A stretch of 17,025 nucleotides of DNA, taken from assembly GCA_023387555.1 (NCBI GenBank), contig JAEWHY010000427.1, positions 1-17,025 of the forward strand. Direction: 5' to 3'. This stretch comes from Pseudomonadota bacterium (GTDB taxonomy: Bacteria; Pseudomonadota; Alphaproteobacteria; Rhizobiales; Xanthobacteraceae). Below the pieces are notes generated by a model. That model had not been told where the DNA came from. It did not search any database and saw only the letters and a list, made by a program, of their open reading frames with translations. Positions 1 through 7,151 of this stretch are shown piece by piece. Each line of letters begins with the position of its first letter. Position 1 is the stretch's first letter. The position numbers were made by a program, and so were the translations under genes.

Positions 1-342
1 GCATACGACAGAGCGCATCAGCGACCGCATCGCCGGCTTGTGCGGAGCGTGCGCGTCGAGACGCCGCATCAGCACATCGAACAGGCGCTCGCGCGGGATC
101 TCCTCGTCCATGTCGGACGTATCCGCCGCCAATACCTTGCGGTCGATGTCCTTCATGTGCGCGGCCAGGATTGCGACTGCAGAGGAGAACTCGTTGCGCA
201 GATCGGCAAGCGATACGCCCGCAGCCTTTGCAATGTCGCCCAATCCAATGCGCTCGAACGGCTCGCTCTCGAGCAGGGTCAGCAACGCCTCGATGATCTT
301 CGTGCGGCGGCTGACGTCGGTGTTGTTGCTCGCATCGGTCAT
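1..342 (-). CDS. TetR-family transcriptional regulator, 3' part missing
   Basis: This is the N-terminal part (114 codons) of a gene that runs off the left edge. The protein starts MTDASNNTDVSRRTKIIEALL, and residues about 13-60 have the layout of a TetR DNA-binding domain: a first helix (KIIEALLTLLESEPFERIGL), then the helix-turn-helix DIAKAAGVSLADLRNEFSS. The ligand-binding part that would identify the effector lies mostly outside the window. I chose the ATG at 340-342 because GGAG sits just upstream; an in-frame ATG at 352-354 would add four residues. It is 80 bp downstream of proC on the same strand, so co-transcription with proC is possible. It is probably a local or general regulator; its targets cannot be inferred. 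Confidence 0.72.
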   Translation of the reverse strand, partial: MTDASNNTDVSRRTKIIEALLTLLESEPFERIGLGDIAKAAGVSLADLRNEFSSAVAILAAHMKDIDRKVLAADTSDMDEEIPRERLFDVLMRRLDAHAPHKPAMRSLMRSVVC

Positions 343-422
343 GGCGGGCTCCATTGCTGTGCTCGCTTCAATGTAGGCGGTCAGGCACGGCCCTTGAAGG
401 GATGCCGATGTCCAACAGCGCG

Positions 423-1256
423 CTAGCCTGCGAGTTCCCGGGACCGTCTGGTCGCCTCCGCGACAGCCTGGCGCATCAAATCATCAAGACCGTCGGCCGC
501 CATCAGCACCGCCAGCGCTGCCGCCGTCGTCCCCGCGGGCGAGGTCACGTTCCGGCGCAACGTTGCCGGGTCGAGCGGCGAGCGATGCAGCAACTCGCCG
601 GAGCCCGCGACCGTCTCGCGCGCGAGCTTCGCCGCAAGCGGCTGCGGAAGCCCCGCGGCGACACCGGCTTTTGCCAGCGTCTCCGCGAGCAGGAAGACAT
701 AGGCCGGCCCCGAGCCCGACACTGCAGTCACGGCGTCCATCAGGGTCTCGTCGTCGATCCATTCCACCGCGCCGGAGGCCGCCAGCAACGCATGCGCGCG
801 CTGCGTCTGTTCGGCGGTCACCGCCGCGTTCGGCACGGCCACGGTGATGCCACGGCCGATCGCCGCCGGCGTATTCGGCATCGCGCGCACGATCGCGGCT
901 TTCGGCATGGCGTCCTGCAGGAAACCGAGCGTCTTGCCGGCCATGATCGACAGCACAAGAGTCCCCGCTCCGACCAGGGACGCGACGGACGGCAGCACGT
1001 CCGCGGCCACCTGCGGCTTCACCGCAAGAACGATCGTACCAATGTTCCTCACCGTTCCGGCCGGCGGGTTAAGCACGACGCCCGTCTTCGAGAGCGCCAC
1101 GATCTCCTCGGACGGCTGCGGCTCGATCACCACGACATTGCGCGGGTCAAGGCCAAGCGCGAGCCAGCCTTCCAGCATGGCCCCGCCCATCTTGCCGGCA
1201 CCGACCAGCGCAAGCTGGCCGATATCGTCGAGCCTAGGTTTATCTGGCTGTGTCAT
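423..1256 (-). CDS. proC: Pyrroline-5-carboxylate reductase
   Basis: The product catalyses the last step of proline synthesis, NAD(P)H-dependent reduction of 1-pyrroline-5-carboxylate to L-proline, in the cytoplasm. Its 277 residues match the usual family length. The N-terminal Rossmann fold carries the dinucleotide-binding GAGKMG at residues 19-24. AVKPQ (78-82) and RAMPNTPA (124-131) are family landmarks. The C-terminal dimerisation domain has AVSGSGPAYVF (178-188) and the signature VTSPAGTTAAAL (237-248). The ATG start puts the Rossmann motif where expected; a purine-rich GAGAGAG stretch lies upstream. The ybjN gene lies 225 bp upstream on the same strand, but a palindromic repeat element separates them, so a shared transcript is doubtful. 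I saw no missing key residue. Confidence 0.96.
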   Translation of the reverse strand: MTQPDKPRLDDIGQLALVGAGKMGGAMLEGWLALGLDPRNVVVIEPQPSEEIVALSKTGVVLNPPAGTVRNIGTIVLAVKPQVAADVLPSVASLVGAGTLVLSIMAGKTLGFLQDAMPKAAIVRAMPNTPAAIGRGITVAVPNAAVTAEQTQRAHALLAASGAVEWIDDETLMDAVTAVSGSGPAYVFLLAETLAKAGVAAGLPQPLAAKLARETVAGSGELLHRSPLDPATLRRNVTSPAGTTAAALAVLMAADGLDDLMRQAVAEATRRSRELAG

Positions 1257-1288
1257 GACGCATCACTCTCTCTTCAAACTGTCTCGAA

Positions 1289-1402
1289 CCTCCCCTCATG
1301 GGAGAGGTCGTTTGTCGAGCGCAGCGAAGCAAATCGGATGGGGGTCAAGCAACTCGGAAAAAGCGCCCTCCCCAACCCGCTCGCGGTTTCAAAGCGGGAG
1401 AG
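1289..1402. repeat. Palindromic interspersed-type repeat element between ybjN and proC
   Basis: This non-coding stretch has two short inverted repeats. One is ctccc (1290-1294) / gggag (1300-1304). The other is cccgct (1376-1381) / agcggg (1393-1398). The CCTCCCC and GGGAGAGG words repeat around them, with a perfect 12-base palindrome (1402-1413) at the end. The composition resembles the short GGGAGAGG-type intergenic repeats that recur in Bradyrhizobium-like genomes. That resemblance is from memory, not a search. Read on the minus strand, the GC-rich hairpin is followed by a TTTTT run (in 1358-1362), so it could end ybjN transcription. Confidence 0.5.
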
Positions 1403-1412
1403 GCGGCGCCGC

Positions 1413-1481
1413 CGCGACTTGGTAACGCGCCTTGTATAACGCGACTTGGATAACGCGACTTGGGTCGCGCGGCTTGGAAAA
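1413..1481. repeat. Degenerate tandem repeat, about 14-bp unit, five copies
   Basis: Five successive units share the core cgcg(a/c)cttg. They are 1413-1425 (cgcgacttggtaa), 1426-1439 (cgcgccttgtataa), 1440-1453 (cgcgacttggataa), 1454-1465 (cgcgacttgggt) and 1466-1481 (cgcgcggcttggaaaa). The block ends exactly at the ybjN stop codon (1482-1484), so it forms the first part of the ybjN 3' untranslated region. The units are 12-16 bp, so they do not keep a reading frame, which fits a non-coding repeat. Confidence 0.8.
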
Positions 1482-1982
1482 TCAGGCCTCGCCGGCGGTC
1501 TCGAACATCGCCGCGTCCAGCGCTTCGCGCGCCGTCTTGCCCGCCCACAGCACGAACTGGAAGGCGGGGAAATAGCGTTCGCAAGTGTCGATCGCCGTAC
1601 CGAGCACGGCCTTGCATTGATCGTCCGTCGCTTCAGCCCCGCCGGAAAGCACCAGCGCATGGCGAAACATCACGAGCCCATCTTCGGACCACAGATCGAA
1701 ATGACCGATCCACATCTGCTCGTTCATGTGCGCGATCAACTGGCGGACTTCCGCACGGCGGCGATCGGCAACCTTGACGTCGAAAGCACAAGCCAGATGC
1801 AGCGCCTCGAGTTCACCCATCCATGTGAACGACACCTGATAGTCGTTCCAACGCCCCTTGATGAGGATGTTGATCTCGTCGTCGCCGGCGCGCTCGAAAG
1901 TCCAGTCGTTGACCGAAGCGATGCGCTCGACAACATCGAGGGGATTGCCGTGCGTCGTTTCTCTAAAATCAATAAGTGCCAT
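1482..1982 (-). CDS. YbjN-domain protein
   Basis: This is a 166-residue soluble protein of the YbjN family, a type III secretion chaperone-like fold whose molecular role is unsettled. Family features visible here are an N-terminal segment ending in DWTFERAGDDEI, then a beta-rich stretch (INILIKGRWNDYQVSFTWMGELEALHLACAFDV). The C-terminal half has HMNEQMWIGHFDLWSEDGLVMFRHALVL and a helical CERYFPAFQFVLWAGKTAREAL. There is no signal peptide or membrane segment. The ATG at 1980-1982 has a weak AGAAG-type ribosome site. A promoter candidate lies about 130 bp upstream. Family assignment is fairly sure; function is not known from the sequence. Confidence 0.85.
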   Translation of the reverse strand: MALIDFRETTHGNPLDVVERIASVNDWTFERAGDDEINILIKGRWNDYQVSFTWMGELEALHLACAFDVKVADRRRAEVRQLIAHMNEQMWIGHFDLWSEDGLVMFRHALVLSGGAEATDDQCKAVLGTAIDTCERYFPAFQFVLWAGKTAREALDAAMFETAGEA

Positions 1983-2112
1983 TTTCTTCTGCCGCCTGCG
2001 AGGCTTTGCGCTTCACGCACGCGTATCGGTCATTGCCGAGACGGGTCTTCCGCCGCAGCGCAATCCGACGACGCTGGATTGACTCACGATCACCGAATCA
2101 CTTGGCACTCTG

Positions 2113-2142
2113 ACTATAGCCGCACCGATTCCGCGCAACCAA
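2113..2142 (-). promoter_or_regulatory. Candidate sigma-70 promoter for ybjN
   Basis: On the minus strand TTGGTT (2137-2142) and TATAGT (2113-2118) are separated by 18 bp. The predicted transcript starts near 2106 and gives a leader of about 125 nt before the YbjN start. The -10 box is a close match; the -35 is moderate. Confidence 0.45.
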
Positions 2143-2389
2143 GCCAAGAATTGATCGCCTGACTCTGGTCGTTGATTTTTTGAATCGGGGCAACGCAGGC
2201 AGCGGCAATATCCCCAATCCCCACCGCGTCAGTTTGACTCAATACACAGCAATCGCTTTGGAGCGGTCATTGCGCCGACATTTGCGCCGCGCGACGCGCG
2301 TGACCGAACCGCGCAAGAAGCCGGCTCAGGCGATTCATCTGCATGAGAGATTTCGGACCGTCGACGGCTGATGGTCAAACGGCTGCCAT

Positions 2390-2412
2390 CGGTCCTCGCT
2401 TTGCGAGGACCG
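2390..2412 (-). terminator. Hairpin downstream of prs, probable terminator
   Basis: Perfect 10-bp stem cggtcctcgc (2390-2399) / gcgaggaccg (2403-2412) with a 3-base loop, 39 bp past the prs stop codon. There is no strong U-tract on the minus strand (only CCGTTTGACC further on), so it may act as an mRNA-stabilising or Rho-assisted 3' structure rather than a classic terminator. Confidence 0.5.
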
Positions 2413-2451
2413 GCCGTCAGCATCCAGGATGACAGTGTGGAGATCGGTCGA

Positions 2452-3402
2452 TCAGTCGAACAGGCTCGACACCGACTCTTCATGAGCGGTACGGCCGATG
2501 GCTTCGCCGATCAGATGGGCGATCGGCAGGACGCGGATATTCGGCGCGTCCTTCACAGCCTTGGTCGGCTGGATCGAGTCAGTGATGACGAGTTCTTTCA
2601 GCCGCGACGCAGTCACGCGCGCGACGGCGCCGCCGGACAGAACGCCGTGGGTGATGTAGGCATAGACCTCGGTCGCGCCTTGCGCGAGCAGCGCATCGGC
2701 GGCGTTCACCAGCGTGCCGCCGGAATCCACGATGTCGTCGACCAGGATGCAGGTGTGCCCGGCGACTTCGCCGATCACGTTCATCACTTCGGATTCGCCG
2801 GCCCGTTCACGCCGCTTGTCGATGATGGCAAGCGGGGCATTGATGCGTTTTGCCAGCCCGCGCGCACGTACGACGCCGCCGACGTCGGGCGACACCACCA
2901 TCAGGTTCGCGAGTTCGAAGCGCTCCTTGATGTCGCGCACCATGACCGGCGAAGCGAAAAGGTTGTCGGTCGGAATGTCGAAGAAGCCCTGGATCTGCCC
3001 GGCGTGAAGGTCGAGGGTCATGACCCGGTCGGCGCCGGCACGGGTGATCAGGTTGGAAACGAGCTTGGCCGAGATCGGGGTGCGGGGGCCGGGTTTGCGG
3101 TCCTGCCGGGCATAGCCGAAATAGGGCACCACCGCCGTGATCCGACGCGCCGAGGATCGCCGGAGCGCGTCGATGATGATCAACAGCTCCATCAGGTGAT
3201 CGTTGGCCGGGAAGGACGTGCTCTGGATGACGAATACGTCTGCTCCGCGCACGTTCTCCTGGATTTCTACGAAGATTTCCATGTCGGCAAAGCGGCGCAC
3301 CACCGCTTTGGTCATGGGCAACTTGAGATAGTTGCAAATCTCAGCCGCAAGCGCAGGGTTGGAATTGCCGGCGACGAGCTTGATCGCTCCGTTTTTCGCC
3401 AT
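2452..3402 (-). CDS. prs: Ribose-phosphate pyrophosphokinase (PRPP synthase)
   Basis: The product makes 5-phosphoribosyl-1-pyrophosphate from ribose 5-phosphate and ATP, feeding purine, pyrimidine, NAD, histidine and tryptophan synthesis. With the ATG at 3400-3402 it has 316 residues, normal for the class I enzyme. The open frame extends 25 codons further up, but that extension has no family resemblance, and GAGGAGAAGG lies directly before the chosen ATG. Visible motifs are RRFADMEIFVEI (36-47), the ATP-loop FGYARQDRK (95-103), the metal-site segment DLHAGQIQGFFDIP (131-144), the SPDVGGVVRA segment (171-180) and the PRPP-binding loop VDDIVDSGGT (221-230). It has its own promoter candidate and a downstream hairpin, so it is probably monocistronic. 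Confidence 0.97.
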   Translation of the reverse strand: MAKNGAIKLVAGNSNPALAAEICNYLKLPMTKAVVRRFADMEIFVEIQENVRGADVFVIQSTSFPANDHLMELLIIIDALRRSSARRITAVVPYFGYARQDRKPGPRTPISAKLVSNLITRAGADRVMTLDLHAGQIQGFFDIPTDNLFASPVMVRDIKERFELANLMVVSPDVGGVVRARGLAKRINAPLAIIDKRRERAGESEVMNVIGEVAGHTCILVDDIVDSGGTLVNAADALLAQGATEVYAYITHGVLSGGAVARVTASRLKELVITDSIQPTKAVKDAPNIRVLPIAHLIGEAIGRTAHEESVSSLFD

Positions 3403-3448
3403 CCCTTCTCCTCGCTGCTCAGCCCATGCGTCTCTTTGGCGCGCCGGA

Positions 3449-3477
3449 CTGATACAAGCCGAGTCACACTTCCGCAA
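3449..3477 (-). promoter_or_regulatory. Candidate sigma-70 promoter for prs
   Basis: On the minus strand TTGCGG (3472-3477) and TATCAG (3449-3454) are spaced by 17 bp. Transcription would start near 3442, giving a leader of about 40 nt that includes the strong ribosome site before the ATG at 3402. This independently supports the shorter prs start: a start at 3477 would lie upstream of the promoter. Confidence 0.5.
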
Positions 3478-3513
3478 GTTTGCGTATTTCGTTCTCCAAG
3501 GAGATTTCGGCGA

Positions 3514-4083
3514 TTACCGTAAAGTTTCTGCCGATGCGACGCGGCCACCACCGGCCGCGGCGATTGACGGACCCTGCGCCGGCGCAGCCGGGCCCGGCTC
3601 GGAAGCGCCAGAGGCGGCTGCGGGCGGGGAATCGGGGCCACGGAAATAAGCCGAAAGCTGCTCCATGCCGTTGCGCGCCGCACGCGCCAGGACGTCGTCG
3701 CTGACGGCCTGCCAGGCATCGCGGCCGGCCGAGCCGGCCTTTTCGTCACCGGCGATGCGCATCACGCGCTGGCCGTCGGAGTCGTAGACTTCCCATACCC
3801 AGGACATCGTGGCCTGCCGGCCTCGCGTCCAGACCGAGGCATATCCCTTGATCCGATACGGCGCGAATCCCTCGCGGGTCACAACCGGGACGTTGCGCGC
3901 TTCCGCCTCGTCGCCGAGTTTGCGGACATAACGGTCAAAGACGGTGTGCGGCAGGCCGTCGATCCGATCGAATGCGACCGTCGAGTGCCGGCCCGTGGGC
4001 AATCCGCCGCCGGTCGTGGTGCAGGCAGCCGTCAAAGCGGCAAACGCAACAATACCGACGATGCGCGCCGCCAGCGGAACCAT
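3514..4083 (-). CDS. Uncharacterised lipoprotein
   Basis: This 189-residue protein has a lipoprotein signal peptide: MVPLAARIVGIVAFAALTAAC, a hydrophobic stretch followed by a lipobox LTAAC with the lipidated Cys at position 21. The next residue is Thr rather than Asp, so outer-membrane sorting is expected under the usual +2 rule. The mature part has a compact, Trp-rich region at about 35-148 (for example GYASVWTRGRQATMSWVWEVYD). A low-complexity tail rich in Pro, Ala and Gly follows (about 150-181). I do not recognise a named domain. It lies between the lgt/pgeF operon and prs on the same strand and would itself be a substrate of Lgt. GGGGGTG sits just upstream of the ATG. Confidence 0.8.
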   Translation of the reverse strand: MVPLAARIVGIVAFAALTAACTTTGGGLPTGRHSTVAFDRIDGLPHTVFDRYVRKLGDEAEARNVPVVTREGFAPYRIKGYASVWTRGRQATMSWVWEVYDSDGQRVMRIAGDEKAGSAGRDAWQAVSDDVLARAARNGMEQLSAYFRGPDSPPAAASGASEPGPAAPAQGPSIAAAGGGRVASAETLR

Positions 4084-4133
4084 GACACCCCCGTAAGCTG
4101 TCAGGACACGTGCGGTCCCTTCGAGCCGTTAAC

Positions 4134-4151
4134 GATTCCGTAACCGGAATC
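4134..4151. other. Small perfect inverted repeat between pgeF and the lipoprotein gene
   Basis: gattccg (4134-4140) / cggaatc (4145-4151) with a 4-base loop, 34 bp past the pgeF stop. It could be a weak 3' structure of the lgt operon transcript or an operator of the lipoprotein gene. There is no U-tract. Confidence 0.35.
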
Positions 4152-4184
4152 ATCTCCGCGGTCCAGCCGACCGGGGGTGCCCCG

Positions 4185-4955
4185 CTAGGGGTTCAACACA
4201 ATGGCGTTAACGTGACGGCCGTAATCGGGCTCGGCGCGGTGAGTCGATCGCCGGTAACTGTAGAAGCGGTCCGGATCGGAGTATGTGCAGATGCCGAGAT
4301 CCTCGAAGCGGTCGATCCCGCTCCGGGCGACGCGCGACGCGATAAAGCCCGGCAGGTCGAACATCGCATGGCCATCGCGCGCCGCGGGAACGAAAAACCG
4401 CGCGTACGTCACATCAGCGCGCACAAACTCGTCCACGAAACTCTGGCTGACTTCGTAATTCTGCTGACGGATCAGCGGGCCCAGGGCCACGGTCATGCGC
4501 CTGCGGTCGGCGCCGAGCGCTTCCATTGCGGCGATGGTGCCGTCGATCACCCCGGAAAACGCACCGCGCCAGCCGGCATGCGCGGCACCGATGACCTGCG
4601 CTTCCGGATCGGCAAACAGCAACGGCCCGCAATCGGCTGTGCTGACGCCAATTGCAAGTCCTGGCGTCCTGGTCACGATGGCGTCCGCGCGCGGGCGCGT
4701 ATCAACATCCCACGGCTCTTCCGCGACCACCACATGCGGTGAGTGTATCTGGTACGCGGTGAGCAGCCGGACCGGATCGACGCCGAGCGCCTGCGCCATG
4801 CGGGCGCGGTTTTCGGCGACATGGGCGGCCTCGTCCTGCGAGCCGATCCCGCTGTTGAGACTGGCATAAAGCCCGCCGGACACACCGCCCTCGCGGGTGA
4901 AGAACGCATGGCGGATGCCCTCAAGGGCGGACAGTGACGCAGCTTGAAGCTTCAT
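4185..4955 (-). CDS. pgeF: Peptidoglycan editing factor PgeF (YfiH / multicopper laccase-like domain)
   Basis: The family is a cytoplasmic zinc-dependent enzyme that removes wrongly built UDP-MurNAc peptides (L-Ser in place of L-Ala), protecting cell-wall composition. Older annotation calls it polyphenol oxidase or laccase. The protein has 256 residues, typical for the family. The three metal ligands are visible: His71 in YQIHS, Cys109 in STADCGP and His126 in GAAHAGWRG. The N-terminal HAFFTREGGVSGGLYASLN (16-34) and the later LGP...NYEV segment are family landmarks. The ATG at 4953-4955 overlaps the stop of the upstream methyltransferase gene (ATGA), so translation is probably coupled. It is the last gene of the lgt operon. 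Confidence 0.94.
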   Translation of the reverse strand: MKLQAASLSALEGIRHAFFTREGGVSGGLYASLNSGIGSQDEAAHVAENRARMAQALGVDPVRLLTAYQIHSPHVVVAEEPWDVDTRPRADAIVTRTPGLAIGVSTADCGPLLFADPEAQVIGAAHAGWRGAFSGVIDGTIAAMEALGADRRRMTVALGPLIRQQNYEVSQSFVDEFVRADVTYARFFVPAARDGHAMFDLPGFIASRVARSGIDRFEDLGICTYSDPDRFYSYRRSTHRAEPDYGRHVNAIVLNP

Positions 4956-6052
4956 GTCGGCTCGAATCCCGGAAGCAGGCCAAGCTTAGGATCGCAGATG
5001 GCCATGACCTTGAACAATTCGCCCATGCCAGTGCGCCCGGCTTCCGTCAGCCGCGAAACGCCGGACGTGATATTCGCGGCTTGTTCTTCGTTCGCACCCC
5101 GTCGCAGCGCATCGGCGCGTGCATCCAGTCCAAGCGCGCGCAGGAACCGGGCCTGGGTGACAGGCCCCTGCACCGCCACGCCCATGGCGCCGGCGGCCTG
5201 GCCGAAGGTGAAGAAGTCGACATGGGCCGTGATGTCCGATCCGCCAGGCATCGACAACAGATCGACAAATTCATGCCCGTTGACCGCCTGCAACGTCTCG
5301 CCGATGTCCGCCTCGACATGCCCGTAATCAATAATGAGCGCCGCACCGTTGTCGCGGACCCGCCGAGCGATATCGAAGGCGTGGAGATCGTCGCGCCATT
5401 CGAAGACCGCACCGATCGGCGCCTCCTTGATATTCTTCGGCAGGAAGCGATCGAACTGCGGCAAGGGATCGGCCGCAAGCCCGAGTGTAAGTTCGCCATT
5501 GGCATCCAGCCCGATGACCCGTTCATGCCAGCCATCGCTTTGCTTCACCACCTGATGCACCGGCAGCGCATCGAGATATTCGTTCGCAAGGATGATCGCA
5601 GGCCCGTCGGGCACCTCCAGAAGATTGCGGTGCCAACTCACTGGAACGCCGGTATCGCTCAGGTTCTCGCGCTGCAGCCGCTCCAGGGTCGGACTGACTT
5701 CGACCATATGTACCGACAGCGCCTTCCGGAATTCCGGGAGCACTTTCGCCGCCCGGAGCGCATCGCGCATCATTGTGCCCCGGCCCGGACCGAGCTCGAT
5801 CAGATGGATCCTTTCCGGCTCATTGAGCATGCCCCAGACCGAGAGCGCCCAGAGGCCGAGCAATTCGCCGAAGATCTGACTGATTTCGGGTGCGGTGGTG
5901 AAGTCTCCATCCGCTCCGAACGGATCGCGCGTGACGTAATAGCCGTGTTGCGGATGCGTCAGGCAAAGCGACATGTAGCGCGAGACCGGCATTGGTCCGC
6001 CGACCGCAATCAGCCGGCGGAGTTCCTTGTCGAGCGGCGCCGGTTCGCTCAT
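4952..6052 (-). CDS. Class I SAM-dependent methyltransferase, NDUFAF7/MidA family
   Basis: This is a 366-residue protein of the MidA/NDUFAF7 family. The mitochondrial member methylates an arginine of the 49-kDa subunit of respiratory complex I and is needed for its assembly. A similar role here is an inference. Family marks are MSLCLTHPQHGYYVTRDPFG (27-46), the block GDFTTAPEISQIFGELLG (49-66), the SAM-binding motif ELGPGRGTMM (86-95) and LANEYLDALPVHQ further on. The open frame runs 36 codons further up into lgt, but I start at the ATG at 6050-6052. That ATG overlaps the lgt stop as ATGA and gives the family's usual N-terminus. It also overlaps the pgeF start (ATGA at 4952-4955). Confidence 0.92.
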   Translation of the reverse strand: MSEPAPLDKELRRLIAVGGPMPVSRYMSLCLTHPQHGYYVTRDPFGADGDFTTAPEISQIFGELLGLWALSVWGMLNEPERIHLIELGPGRGTMMRDALRAAKVLPEFRKALSVHMVEVSPTLERLQRENLSDTGVPVSWHRNLLEVPDGPAIILANEYLDALPVHQVVKQSDGWHERVIGLDANGELTLGLAADPLPQFDRFLPKNIKEAPIGAVFEWRDDLHAFDIARRVRDNGAALIIDYGHVEADIGETLQAVNGHEFVDLLSMPGGSDITAHVDFFTFGQAAGAMGVAVQGPVTQARFLRALGLDARADALRRGANEEQAANITSGVSRLTEAGRTGMGELFKVMAICDPKLGLLPGFEPT

Positions 6053-6879
6053 GCGGCCTGGCTCCCGAGCGCCGGACGCCGCATCGCGTTCCAGACGAAG
6101 CCGACGCCCGCCAGGAACAGCGGGATCGACAGCAGCATGCCCATCGTGAGTCCGCCCCACAGGAAACCGAGCTGCGGGTCCGGCTCGCGGAAGAATTCGC
6201 AGAACGAACGCGCCAGCGCATAGACGATCGCGAACAACCCGATGATCAGGCCCGGCCGCTTCATCGCGCCCATTCGCACGGCAATCGCAAGCACGATGAA
6301 GAGGACGAGGCCCTCAAGCACGGCTTCATAAAGCTGGCTCGGATGTCGCGGCAGCGGGCCCGCGCCCGGGAATACGAACGCCCAGGGCACGTCGGTCGTC
6401 CGGCCCCACAATTCGCCATTGATGAAGTTCGCGATCCGCCCGAGGAAAATCCCAATCGGCCCGGCGGCGCAGGTCAGGTCGCCCAGCGAAAGAACCGGAA
6501 TTCCGCGACTGCGGGCAAACAGCAGGACCGCAGTCACGCAGCCCGCAAAGCCGCCATGAAACGACATGCCGCCGCCCCAGATCTGGAAAATCTCCAGCGG
6601 GTGAGCGACGAAATGTCCGGGATTGTAGAACAGGACATAGCCGAGCCGGCCGCCGAGAATGATGCCGAGTGTCACCCAGACGATAAAGTCGTCGAAATCG
6701 GAGACAGTCAGCGGCGCCCGCCCGCCCCACAAGGCCTCGTTGCGAATAAGCATCCGGGCATAGACCCATCCGAGCAGGATGCCCGCGATATAGGCCAGCG
6801 CGTACCAGCGGATCGCCAGCGGCCCGACGCTGAACAGCACCGGATCGATATTTGGAAATGGCAAGGACAAGATCGGCAT
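6049..6879 (-). CDS. lgt: Prolipoprotein diacylglyceryl transferase
   Basis: Lgt moves diacylglycerol from phosphatidylglycerol to the lipobox cysteine of prolipoproteins, the first step of lipoprotein maturation, in the inner membrane. The 276 residues and seven or so hydrophobic segments fit the family. Conserved parts are RWYALAY (24-30), GGRLGYVLFYN (76-86), GGGMSFHGG with His108 (102-110), GRIANFINGELWGR with Arg148 and Asn151 (147-160), RHPSQLYEA (178-186) and ARSFCEFFREPD (223-234). The ATG at 6877-6879 gives the normal short N-terminus, with GGGAGG 11 bases upstream. It leads an operon with the methyltransferase and pgeF and diverges from ubiK. Confidence 0.97.
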   Translation of the reverse strand: MPILSLPFPNIDPVLFSVGPLAIRWYALAYIAGILLGWVYARMLIRNEALWGGRAPLTVSDFDDFIVWVTLGIILGGRLGYVLFYNPGHFVAHPLEIFQIWGGGMSFHGGFAGCVTAVLLFARSRGIPVLSLGDLTCAAGPIGIFLGRIANFINGELWGRTTDVPWAFVFPGAGPLPRHPSQLYEAVLEGLVLFIVLAIAVRMGAMKRPGLIIGLFAIVYALARSFCEFFREPDPQLGFLWGGLTMGMLLSIPLFLAGVGFVWNAMRRPALGSQAA

Positions 6880-7151
6880 GCGGTTTGCGGCCTCCCGCCG
6901 TGGATTCAGCCAGCCTCACCGCGAAGTCAAGGACGTGGCGGAACCTGATGCACCGGCGAGGGGTCAAGATCCGGTTATTCCGGCCGCCGGCGGGACCTCC
7001 GCCATCGGCAGCCCGCGCAGCCGATTGTCCCGACGTTAAGAAGCTTGGGCAGATTTGTCGCGCCGGCGGCCCACGGGATGCGGTCCGGCCTTGCAGTCGC
7101 CTCGCGCCGTCGCCATTGTCAAACCGACAGCGAGATTGAGCGGAGAGTCCC
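6880..7151. other. Divergent intergenic region lgt / ubiK
   Basis: This 272-bp gap must hold the promoters of both lgt and ubiK, but none stands out. The best lgt candidate (TTGACT at 6925-6930, TGAATC at 6903-6908) would start transcription at the lgt ribosome site and is doubtful. No coding region, tRNA or repeat is evident. Confidence 0.4.

Larger units (their letters stand above)
1983..2451. other. 469-bp gap between prs and ybjN without a convincing gene
   Basis: I see no supportable coding region here. The short open frames lack family resemblance and a good ribosome site, and one overlaps the end of prs. The stretch holds the ybjN promoter candidate (2113-2142), a bulged hairpin (2249-2273; GCAATCGCT pairing with AGCG and ATTGC) and the strong hairpin at 2390-2412. 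A plus-strand TTGACT at 2234-2239 has no good -10 partner. It is the longest gene-free stretch in the window. Confidence 0.6.

Noticed and set aside
354..1439. Long plus-strand open frame opposite proC
   Set aside because: It is an antisense shadow of proC with Arg/His-rich low-complexity translation and no domain; proC motifs on the minus strand are unmistakable.
2180..2371. Plus-strand open frame of 63 codons in the prs/ybjN gap
   Set aside because: No ribosome site or recognisable domain, and an Arg-rich composition typical of chance frames in high-GC DNA.
2229..2483. Minus-strand open frame of 84 codons overlapping the prs 3' end
   Set aside because: It overlaps the prs coding end out of frame, is rich in Arg/Ser as expected for a GC-rich shadow, and has no family resemblance.
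3403..3477. 25-codon N-terminal extension of prs
   Set aside because: No similarity to PRPP synthases, it contains the likely promoter, and the ATG at 3402 has a strong ribosome site.
6903..6930. lgt promoter candidate TTGACT / TGAATC
   Set aside because: Spacing is 16 bp but transcription would begin at the lgt ribosome-binding site (6891-6896), making it unlikely to support translation from the chosen start.
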